64,000 nt of DNA. Origin: Pelagicoccus mobilis (GTDB taxonomy: Bacteria; Verrucomicrobiota; Verrucomicrobiia; Opitutales; Opitutaceae). The notes below the pieces were generated by a model. It was not told where the DNA came from and made no database searches. It saw only the letters and a program-made list of their open reading frames with translations. The stretch is taken from the NCBI RefSeq assembly GCF_016595505.1, contig NZ_JAENIL010000038.1, positions 1-64,000 on the forward strand. Direction: 5' to 3'. This document shows, one piece after another, positions 33,640 to 40,743 of this stretch (the stretch's first letter is position 1; each line of letters starts with the position of its first letter). The position numbers and the translations under genes are program-made.

Positions 33640-35167
33640 CCGAACCCTCCATTTCGTCAGAATGGGCAATCAAACTCATGATCGCTTTCTCACTGATTTC
33701 TTCATCGCTCAATTCACCCACAAACTGTCGATCACGAAGCACCCAAACCCGCTCGCACAAGCGTTCGATCTCCTCCAGTTCAGAGGAAATTAAAAGCACA
33801 GCCATGCCTTCTTTCTGTAGCTCGCGAATCAGCTCCTCGATCTCATCTCGAGCCCCGATGTCGATACCACGGGTCGGCTCGTCGAGAATGATCAGATCTG
33901 GATCCGTCGCCAGCCAACGGGCCAACAAAGCCTTTTGCTGGTTTCCACCGGATAGCGTTCGAATCGGCGTTTCACGAGACGGTGTCTTGATACGCAGACG
34001 CTTGATGAACTTGTCCGCAATCCGGTTCTGCTCCTGACGCGAAATCGTATTTATGAATCCCTTACGAGCTTGCAGAGCCAGAACGATATTCTCACGCACC
34101 GACAAGTTGGGGATAATCCCCTCCCGCTTCCGGTCCTCCGAGCAAAATCCAATTTTCCGGGCAATCGCTTGACGTGGGCTCTTCGGGTTCCCGACGCTGT
34201 TGCCCGCCATGCTGGTCTCGCCTGTATCTGACTTCAGGATACCAAAAAGCAGCTTCGCCGTTTCAGTACGGCCCGAACCAAGCAAGCCAGCTAGCCCGGC
34301 AGCTTCTCCTTTTCGGATTTCAAAGTCGAAGGATGACATAACGCCTTCCTTGCTCAGGTCTTTGGCTTCCAGCCAAGCCTCTCCTTGGCTGGCAGCTTCA
34401 CTACGGCTGAGCCCATCCGAGCCTGTATCCGCGAGCTGATCGACCGGCTTGCCCAACATATGGGAAATCAGCTCTATCCGAGGAAGCTTAGCGGTTTCGT
34501 ACTCGCCAATGGATTGCCCGTTCCGCAACACGGTTATCCGATCCGTAATCGAGTACACCTGATCCAGAAAGTGGGTTATGAATACGATCCCCATTCCTTG
34601 AGCACAGAGCTTACGCATCACAGCGAAAAGCTCTTCCACCTCATTCTCATCCAGGCTGGAGGTCGGCTCATCGAGCACCAGAAGCTTTGCGTCGATATCT
34701 ACCGCACGAGCGATCGCCACCATTTGCTGGATCGCCACCGAGTAGCTGCAGACTTCTTGCGTCACGTCGATCTCGACATCGAATCGCTTCAAAGCCCGTT
34801 CCGCCCGCTCGCGAATCTCCTTCCACTGCATGAAACCGAAACGGGAACGCTGGCGGCCGAGCGAGATATTCTCAGCCACGGAGAGGTGCGGAATCAGGTT
34901 AACCTCCTGAAAAACAGTACTAATGCCCAAGCCTTCTGCCTCAAGCGGGGCAGCAGGCTTGATCGGTTTACCCTCGAACAGCACCTCTCCAGCGTCACGC
35001 TGGTGCACCCCCGTCAGCGTCTTGATCAAGGTCGATTTGCCCGCGCCATTCTCGCCCATCAACGCATGAACCTCACCTCGATACAGGGTTAAATTCGCCT
35101 CCGACAGGGCTTGCACGCCGGGGAACGCTTTCGAGATTCCCCGCATGGAAAGGAGAGGATCAGGCAT
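33623..35167 (-). CDS. Sugar ABC transporter ATPase, YtfR/RbsA-like
   Basis: This 514-residue ATPase has two fused nucleotide-binding domains. The first has an intact Walker A (MGENGAGKSTLIK, near residue 38) and Walker B (LLVLDEPTSSLD). The second has the degenerate Walker A typical of this class (GLLGSGRTETAKLL) with LSGGNQQKALLARWL and LIILDEPTRGID. This pattern is standard for monosaccharide importers of the ribose/galactofuranose group. The binding-protein gene lies 156 bases upstream, separated by a repeat element that could lower expression of this gene relative to the binding protein. Confidence 0.92.
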   Translation of the reverse strand: MPDPLLSMRGISKAFPGVQALSEANLTLYRGEVHALMGENGAGKSTLIKTLTGVHQRDAGEVLFEGKPIKPAAPLEAEGLGISTVFQEVNLIPHLSVAENISLGRQRSRFGFMQWKEIRERAERALKRFDVEIDVTQEVCSYSVAIQQMVAIARAVDIDAKLLVLDEPTSSLDENEVEELFAVMRKLCAQGMGIVFITHFLDQVYSITDRITVLRNGQSIGEYETAKLPRIELISHMLGKPVDQLADTGSDGLSRSEAASQGEAWLEAKDLSKEGVMSSFDFEIRKGEAAGLAGLLGSGRTETAKLLFGILKSDTGETSMAGNSVGNPKSPRQAIARKIGFCSEDRKREGIIPNLSVRENIVLALQARKGFINTISRQEQNRIADKFIKRLRIKTPSRETPIRTLSGGNQQKALLARWLATDPDLIILDEPTRGIDIGARDEIEELIRELQKEGMAVLLISSELEEIERLCERVWVLRDRQFVGELSDEEISEKAIMSLIAHSDEMEGSDEAES

Positions 35168-35198
35168 GGATTGAAGAAATGATTGTCTCTGGTGGATA

Positions 35199-35323
35199 CT
35201 CGAGAAAAGGAGGGCAATGCTCCGTCATTGCCGAAGCCGTCCCAGCCAAAAAAAGGCAATGACAGTACCGAGGAATGCAATGACGACACTCGAGCGAAGC
35301 GAAGACACATTGCCCTCCGAGTA
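35199..35323. repeat. Dispersed palindromic repeat inside the ABC operon
   Basis: ACTCGAG..GGAGGGCAATGCTCCGTCATTGCC at the left, with GGCAATGACAGTACCGAGG in the middle and CATTGCCCTCCGAGT at the right end, which runs about four bases into the binding-protein stop region, make nested inverted repeats between the binding-protein and ATPase genes. The left unit is shared with 27611. Such elements in transporter operons often stabilise the upstream message. Confidence 0.6.
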
Positions 35324-36304
35324 CTAGTAAGCGCGTGTCTTAATATCTTCGGCAGCGTGAGCCATCTCGAAGACCTCGTCCTTGACTCGGTTGTCCTTGG
35401 CCACGGTTTCACCAGCTAGGATCTTTTCGAGAAGATCAAACGCGAGCGGCCCCTGCAGCGGATTGCACTCGACCACACAGTTCAGCTTGCCATCCACCAT
35501 TGCCTCAAAGGCCGCACGCACCGCATCGATTGAAATCAACTTGATATAGACCGCTGGCTTCAGTCCCGCTTCCTCGATCGCTTGGATCGCGCCGAGCGCC
35601 ATGTCGTCATTGTGGGCGTAGACGAGGTCAATGTTCTCAGGGCCATGCTTCTTGAGCATCGCCTCCATGACCTGCTTGCCATTAGCGCGACGAAAGTCAC
35701 CGCTCTGAGAGTCGATGATCTTCAAACCTGGATGCTGATCGATCACGCTCTTGAAACTCTTCAAACGATTGATGGCCGGCGAAGAGCCAGGAGTCCCCTG
35801 CAGCTCCACGATGTTTGCCTTGCCGCCCGTTTCCTTGACGACCCATTCCGCAGCCTGGATGCCTTCCTGGTAGGTATCTGCTCCGACATAAGTCGCAAAG
35901 AGCGAGTCATCCGAGACATCCACTGTGCGGTCTAAGATCAGAACCGGAATACCCGCAGCCTTCGCCTTACGCAGGGCCGTTTCCCAACCCGTTTCCACGA
36001 TCGGAGCGAGAATGATCGCATCCACACGCTGCACCACGAAGGAGCTAAACGCCTTGATCTGATTCTCTGGCTTACCCTGTCCATCCGCAAACTTGAGGTT
36101 GTAGCCGCGTTTCTCCGCTTCCTCCTTTACCGAAACGGTATGGGCTTTGCGCCAATCGCTCTCCGCGCCGGTTTGAATAAAACCGATCGTAAGCGTATCG
36201 GAATCAGCAGAGCTGTCGTCCGAACCGCCACCGCAGCCACTGAGGAACAAGCCGGTGATAATGAGAAATGTCAGGGGAATCTTTTTGAGCACATCAGGGA
36301 ACAT
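35324..36304 (-). CDS. Sugar-binding lipoprotein, YtfQ-like
   Basis: This 326-residue periplasmic binding protein of an ABC importer is a lipoprotein (lipobox LFLSGC near residue 24). It has extended similarity to E. coli YtfQ, the galactofuranose-binding protein: KFADGQGKPENQIKA, AIILAPIVETGWE, VELQGTPGSSPAINR, SQSGDFRRANGKQVME and VYAHNDDMALGAIQAIEEAGLKP. These include sugar-contacting positions, so furanose or pyranose galactose, or a close relative, is likely. It is the first gene of the importer operon. A GATTGTACACAATC palindrome lies 49 bases before its ATG and a GCTTAATTGATTAAGC palindrome 134 bases before. Confidence 0.93.
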   Translation of the reverse strand: MFPDVLKKIPLTFLIITGLFLSGCGGGSDDSSADSDTLTIGFIQTGAESDWRKAHTVSVKEEAEKRGYNLKFADGQGKPENQIKAFSSFVVQRVDAIILAPIVETGWETALRKAKAAGIPVLILDRTVDVSDDSLFATYVGADTYQEGIQAAEWVVKETGGKANIVELQGTPGSSPAINRLKSFKSVIDQHPGLKIIDSQSGDFRRANGKQVMEAMLKKHGPENIDLVYAHNDDMALGAIQAIEEAGLKPAVYIKLISIDAVRAAFEAMVDGKLNCVVECNPLQGPLAFDLLEKILAGETVAKDNRVKDEVFEMAHAAEDIKTRAY

Positions 36305-36353
36305 GCCGCGGATTGTCGCGAAATCGGGCCCAGAGGAAAGCCCGAAATGAGCA

Positions 36354-36367
36354 GATTGTACACAATC
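36354..36367. promoter_or_regulatory. GATTGTACACAATC operator-like site A
   Basis: Six-base perfect arms with a two-base centre, identical to the site at 40665. On the minus strand it contains TACAAT, a possible -10 box for the importer operon, so a bound regulator could block transcription. The form suits an FCD-type GntR protein such as the one at 27973. Confidence 0.6.
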
Positions 36368-36438
36368 GGCTAAACGTTGACCTAAAAAGGCGAGCTTTGC
36401 GAGGGGCAGATGTCACTGATTCTCACCGAGAAACGACG

Positions 36439-36454
36439 GCTTAATTGATTAAGC
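36439..36454. promoter_or_regulatory. GCTTAATTGATTAAGC palindrome A
   Basis: A 16-base inverted repeat with one central mismatch pair, 71 bases from site A. A variant, GCTTAACTAATTAAGC, lies next to the equivalent site at 40665. Paired occurrence suggests a second regulator or an upstream promoter element. Confidence 0.5.
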
Positions 36455-36474
36455 ACGAAAGCCTTGATCAATCC

Positions 36475-36507
36475 ATCGCGGTGCGTCGCAAGCGACGCAC
36501 CTACAAA
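36475..36507. repeat. Dispersed repeat, GCGGTGCGTCGCAAGCGACGC type
   Basis: This near-perfect palindromic unit ends in CACCTACAAA and lies just after the GH117 stop on the minus strand. Relatives occur at 25015, 27775, 31569 (inverted) and 47879 (inverted). Confidence 0.6.
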
Positions 36508-36522
36508 TGACTCAGCCACCTT

Positions 36523-37791
36523 CTACTTCGTCAGCTCCTGATTCGCTTTCTGAATACGGTCGCGCTGGGCCTTGCTCAGTCCCTGCTTGAAATAGACCTC
36601 GGGCTTATGCCAAACACCAGTATTTTTGAAGGACTTATCGTCTAAATCGAGGCTGAGGTCGCAGTCAAAGCGAACGATCATCGAGTGTCTTCCATTCGGT
36701 CCACCAGCATTTATGAAGTGGCTAAGCCCCCAGGTGACCCCACGGCCATAATCAGTGTCCGTGAACGCGTCCGCTGCGAACGGTCCAGCAGCCGTAGGAG
36801 TGAACGATAAACAAGCCGCCAACTCGAAATTAACTCCATCTTCGGCATACTGCATCGTATCGCGCTCGTTACCGTCTTTGATCGCAAGCGCAGCGATCCC
36901 CTCCTTAAACGGAAAGTAGGTTGTCTCGTGACCGGAGTTCAAAACCGGATTGAGCGGATGCTTCTCAAAGGGCCCCAAGGGATCTTCCGCTATCGCAAGC
37001 CCATGGGCCACGGCATACTTATCTCTTACGTCCGGCCACTTGTTATAGGCTGCCTTGTAGTAGAGATAAATCTTCCCGTTGTAGACGATTGGCTGCGGGT
37101 CGTGCGTAGCATCCTGATCCCATTCGCCCTTTTTGCCAAAGGGGATTATTTGCCTGTTCACAGGGGTCCACGGACCGTCCGGAGAATCCGAATACGATAC
37201 GGTGACCGGACACCAATCTCCTTTCGTTCCACTCGGCTCGTTGAAGGCTTGATAGTAGAGGTAATACTTTCCCTTCCAAACAAGGATGTCCGGCGTCGCG
37301 ACAGATCGCCAACCTATGTTCGGCTTGGCAGGACGCGACACTGCGACCCCCTCTTCCTTCCACGTAAATCCATCCTCACTCGTGGCATACCAGATCTCGC
37401 ACAGGTCCCAGTCAGTCGACGGGATCGTATCCGTCGCCTGAGCTGCATTACGAGCCCCCACAGGTCTCACCGCGGTGTCTCGCTTGGTGTACCAAACGTA
37501 GTACTTGCCATTCGCGAGTATGGGACGCGATGGATCCCTACGGGTAATCGTTCCATTCCCTCCATTGTAGTCGAATCCCTCTAGACGCGTGTATTTGAAC
37601 TGTGAGAACAGCTCGTTGTCGTGAACGCGAGGCGCGGGATAGTCGAACATCCGCTCCATGGCGGAGCTCAATGGGATATCCGGTTTCGACTCCGGCATCT
37701 TATGTGGAAACACATCTTCCTCAGCCGAGCAGGCGCTCGAAATAATCGCAAACAATGCAGCTGAAATGATTCTTGGTAGATGTGTTCTCAT
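36523..37791 (-). CDS. GH117 alpha-1,3-(3,6-anhydro)-L-galactosidase-like lipoprotein
   Basis: This 422-residue protein closely follows the GH117 family, whose members remove terminal 3,6-anhydro-L-galactose from agar-type oligosaccharides. The start at 37791 gives a lipoprotein-like signal (MRTHLPRIISAALFAIISSAC). Family blocks in order: FSQFKYTRLEGFDYNGGNGT, YYVWYTKRDT, TIPSTDWDLCEIWYATSEDG, TPDILVWKGKYYLYYQAFNE, NSGHETTYFPFKEG, DAFTDTDYGRGVTWGL and RFDCDLSLDL. The histidine of NSGHE matches the proposed catalytic acid. The GH117 half of the 22667 gene is its paralogue. It sits between the importer and the GH2 gene. Some GH117 clades have other activities, so the exact linkage is uncertain. 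Confidence 0.9.
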   Translation of the reverse strand: MRTHLPRIISAALFAIISSACSAEEDVFPHKMPESKPDIPLSSAMERMFDYPAPRVHDNELFSQFKYTRLEGFDYNGGNGTITRRDPSRPILANGKYYVWYTKRDTAVRPVGARNAAQATDTIPSTDWDLCEIWYATSEDGFTWKEEGVAVSRPAKPNIGWRSVATPDILVWKGKYYLYYQAFNEPSGTKGDWCPVTVSYSDSPDGPWTPVNRQIIPFGKKGEWDQDATHDPQPIVYNGKIYLYYKAAYNKWPDVRDKYAVAHGLAIAEDPLGPFEKHPLNPVLNSGHETTYFPFKEGIAALAIKDGNERDTMQYAEDGVNFELAACLSFTPTAAGPFAADAFTDTDYGRGVTWGLSHFINAGGPNGRHSMIVRFDCDLSLDLDDKSFKNTGVWHKPEVYFKQGLSKAQRDRIQKANQELTK

Positions 37792-37829
37792 AAGTTGGTG
37801 TGTATTCGATTTGGTTGTAATTCGAAACT

Positions 37830-37891
37830 GTAGGTCGCCGCGCCGAGGCGACATGAGTCATGATAAAGGCGGGTCGACGCCCCGCCCTACA
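37830..37891. repeat. Dispersed palindromic repeat, GTAGGTCGCC and CCGCCCTAC types
   Basis: GTAGGTCGCCGCGCCGAGGCGAC followed by GCGGGTCGACGCCCCGCCCTAC, nearly the same as 62391-62446. It lies upstream of the GH117 start. A GTGGGACGGC fragment follows at about 37900. Confidence 0.6.
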
Positions 37892-38009
37892 GCTCCCTAG
37901 GTGGGACGGCTTCTCCGAAGACGTCCAGATCACCTTCGGTACCGAGGCCTGTGGCTGACAAAGTGAAGAGCCCAAAGTCGATCCACCTCTAAACGTAGGT
38001 GCGTATTCC

Positions 38010-38088
38010 CCACGAATGGACACTAATGCCCTTCGCTTTAAAAGCCCATCTTCGTGACTCTTAGTGCTCTTCGTGGGAAATCTAAACA
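38010..38088. repeat. Inverted repeat with TTCCCCACGAA / TTCGTGGGAAA ends
   Basis: TTCCCCACGAATGGACACTA at the left pairs loosely with TCGTGACTCTTAGTG..CTTCGTGGGAAA at the right, just past the stop of the GH2 gene. It could be a terminator stem or another dispersed element. Confidence 0.4.
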
Positions 38089-38104
38089 TATTCATTCGCT
38101 TGAA

Positions 38105-40630
38105 CTAAAATCCTGAAGCCCTCGGGGTTTCCGTATCACTTTTAAGATCCGTGCCGTCTTCGCGAATCATATCGGGATAATAGCGCAAATAGTTCGCCGA
38201 ACCGTGCTCGCGACGCTTTTGGCCTACTTCCTGCCCCCAACGCTTGTACTCCGCAGAAGCCGCTTCTTGGTCGCCGATCAAAAGCATGTATTCATTTTCC
38301 GACAACATCTCGCCTGAACGATTCCTTAAAGCCACTTCAACATAGAAACGCTTTTCCACTCGCTTCAGCTTGGGACCTGCAAAATCGAGCATTTTCTCTG
38401 AACTGTTTTCGGCGATCGAATCTACGTCGAAGAGATCCTTAGATAACACCTTCCCCGTATCGCTTTTCACTAGGACCTCAATCGAGCAGTCCTCATATTG
38501 CTCATACAAGTCGTTCACGATCCACAGTTCTCCCGCAAAGGACTCCTCATTGAACCAGCGTCGTTTATCGAACTGCAGACTAACGAGCAATGGCTGGTAG
38601 CTACGCTTTACGAATTCGTAGGAACGCTTTGGCTCTTGGTAGTTGTCGACGATGCCCCACTTCATATCTGGCCAATAGGTGATGTAGTGACAAAGAGCGA
38701 TGCCACTTACTCGCGGTTTTCCTCGACGGAAATGCTCCACGGACAACTGGAAAATTGTGCCTTGAGAATCCTGAGTCGCATTTACGAACTCCTCTAGCGA
38801 ACCGGTCATCTCATCACCAAACGTATCCCAGTTCTGCATACGCAAACGATCGAGATCCGCCCAATGGTACCCCCAACTTAGACCAGGAGGCCACATTTCT
38901 TGAGCAGGGATAAACTTCTTCAAACTCTCGACAGACGGTACGGAGGTAATCGCCAGCTCGGGCACGATCGGGAAATCGAGACTCGAGTACCAATCTTCCA
39001 TCAGCCAACGTCCCATTCCGTAGAAATAGGCCAAGGCGTGTACCGCTTCCTTCGGCTTGTAACCAGCTTCTTGAGCTGTAGCGCAGGTCAGCGGCGAGTC
39101 TGGCACGTACGGCAGATCCACATACTCTTGCAACGTCGAACCGAGTTTCTCTAGGAAATTACGGGTAAACATAGCATCGCCTGAACGGAGGAACATTTCT
39201 TCCCCACCCTCGATCATGATCAAGCAAGGGTGATTGCGACGCTCCTTGATCACTGCAACAGCCTCTTCAATAATCCCATCGAGAAACGCCTCGTCCTTGG
39301 GCAAGTTCCCCGTACCGAGCGGAACCACATCCTGCCAAACCGTAAGGCCAGCTTCATTACAAAGTTCATAGAACTCGCGAATCTCTGGCGGATGCCATCC
39401 GAAGATACGGATATTGTTCATATTCGCATCCTTCGCCATCTGGATCAGTTTTCTGTACTCGTCCACGGAGGTACGGCCAACAAAGATGTCCGGCGGTCCA
39501 CCCCAGCAAGCGGAGCGTATAAAATGGGTCTTACCATTGATCAATGTCGTGCGCGGAAAACTCACCTCATCTGGTCCAAACCCAGGATTCCAAGCCATAG
39601 TGACTTCACGGATACCAAATGTCTCTTCGGTCACGTCATGATTCGCGTCACCTTCATTGAGCGACACCTTTGCCTGGTAAAGATTCGGATCTCCTAGATC
39701 CCATGGCCACCAAAGCTTCGCGTCTTCTACCTTAAGCGTCTTTTTAATAATCTGCGTTCCCGGCTGCAGCTCGACATCGAACTCACTCCAAACCTTTTCC
39801 GACTCAAAGTTCTCTCCCTGCAGACTGGCCACCACCTGCATCGAGCGCGGAGCGTTTGTCGTGTTTTCAAGCTCCATTTCGAGCGTCACCGACGCGCTCC
39901 CATCGTCATTGATTTTTGGATTCGCGTACACTTCCAAGATCCGACACTGCCCAGTCGTCACCATCTTGACCGGTTGCCATATCCCAAACGGAATCAGGTC
40001 GCGCCAATAGTCACCAAACCAAGGTGTCTTCTTACCGGCCACACGAGCGTTCACCTGAGGCGGTGGGTCGAGTTTGACGATCAACATATTCCGGCCTGCG
40101 AGACTCTTCTTTGAAGACCTAAGAGCTTCCGTTACATCAAAGGAAAACGGTGAAAACGCGCCTTCGTGACGTCCTAGGAACGTCCCGTTCAACCACACGT
40201 CACAGGCATAGTCCACACCATCGAAATCGATGCGCACTACCTTATCGGTGAGATCCTCCGACATGTTGAACTGATAGGCGTACCACCATTCGTCATACAT
40301 CACCCATTGAGCCTTAGCGCTGTTACGACCGAAATAGGGATCATCAATCACCCCGGCTTTCCAAAGATCAGTATAGACATCACCAGGGACATGAGCCGGA
40401 TTCCACACCAGCGTCTCAATGTCCTCCGGGGGCAACTGGTGGATTCCTTCCCTCACCCCTTGCCCAGGATTCATCTTCTTCATCTTCCAGGTAAATCCGG
40501 AAAAATCGCGAATCCGCTGGGATTCGGAGTCCTGCCTAATAACAGACTCAGGTTGTGCTAGGATTCGCGGTGCCGCCAAACAAAACAAGGCGAGAGAACA
40601 CGAAAAGAGGTACCGAAACGCTATATTCAT
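38105..40630 (-). CDS. GH2 enzyme of the beta-mannosidase/exo-glucosaminidase type
   Basis: This 841-residue exported GH2 protein has a signal peptide to about residue 26 and the domain order of beta-mannosidase-like members: jelly-roll (YACDVWLNGTFLGRHEGAFSPFSFDV), Ig-like, TIM barrel, C-terminal sandwich. The acid/base is Glu478 in IEGGEEM, where the asparagine usually before it is replaced by Glu477. The nucleophile is Glu558 in VPELAITSVPS. It is distant from the tandem GH2 pair at 2128-7174. The GH117 gene lies downstream on the same strand after 313 bases, and a palindromic operator pair is upstream. A beta-glycoside next to sulfated or anhydro sugars is a plausible target, but sugar specificity is unknown. 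Confidence 0.88.
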   Translation of the reverse strand: MNIAFRYLFSCSLALFCLAAPRILAQPESVIRQDSESQRIRDFSGFTWKMKKMNPGQGVREGIHQLPPEDIETLVWNPAHVPGDVYTDLWKAGVIDDPYFGRNSAKAQWVMYDEWWYAYQFNMSEDLTDKVVRIDFDGVDYACDVWLNGTFLGRHEGAFSPFSFDVTEALRSSKKSLAGRNMLIVKLDPPPQVNARVAGKKTPWFGDYWRDLIPFGIWQPVKMVTTGQCRILEVYANPKINDDGSASVTLEMELENTTNAPRSMQVVASLQGENFESEKVWSEFDVELQPGTQIIKKTLKVEDAKLWWPWDLGDPNLYQAKVSLNEGDANHDVTEETFGIREVTMAWNPGFGPDEVSFPRTTLINGKTHFIRSACWGGPPDIFVGRTSVDEYRKLIQMAKDANMNNIRIFGWHPPEIREFYELCNEAGLTVWQDVVPLGTGNLPKDEAFLDGIIEEAVAVIKERRNHPCLIMIEGGEEMFLRSGDAMFTRNFLEKLGSTLQEYVDLPYVPDSPLTCATAQEAGYKPKEAVHALAYFYGMGRWLMEDWYSSLDFPIVPELAITSVPSVESLKKFIPAQEMWPPGLSWGYHWADLDRLRMQNWDTFGDEMTGSLEEFVNATQDSQGTIFQLSVEHFRRGKPRVSGIALCHYITYWPDMKWGIVDNYQEPKRSYEFVKRSYQPLLVSLQFDKRRWFNEESFAGELWIVNDLYEQYEDCSIEVLVKSDTGKVLSKDLFDVDSIAENSSEKMLDFAGPKLKRVEKRFYVEVALRNRSGEMLSENEYMLLIGDQEAASAEYKRWGQEVGQKRREHGSANYLRYYPDMIREDGTDLKSDTETPRASGF

Positions 40631-40664
40631 TTTTAAAACTGCATTTCAGATATAAATCTTCGTC

Positions 40665-40678
40665 GATTGTACACAATC
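40665..40678. promoter_or_regulatory. GATTGTACACAATC operator-like site B
   Basis: Identical to site A at 36354, and 34 bases before the GH2 start at 40630. The minus strand again reads TACAAT inside the site. Confidence 0.6.
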
Positions 40679-40706
40679 ATGAAACACGCAAAAGCGCTGA
40701 AATGAA

Positions 40707-40722
40707 GCTTAACTAATTAAGC
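40707..40722. promoter_or_regulatory. GCTTAACTAATTAAGC palindrome B
   Basis: A variant of the palindrome at 36439, 28 bases from site B. Both gaps carry the two kinds of site in the same order relative to the gene. Confidence 0.5.
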
Positions 40723-40743
40723 GAACAGCTTGGGCTGCAAGGT

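Noticed and set aside
36370-36382. CTAAACGTTGACC near the importer promoter
   Set aside because: Only one half-site matches and the spacing differs by one base, so it is not counted with the four operator-like sites.
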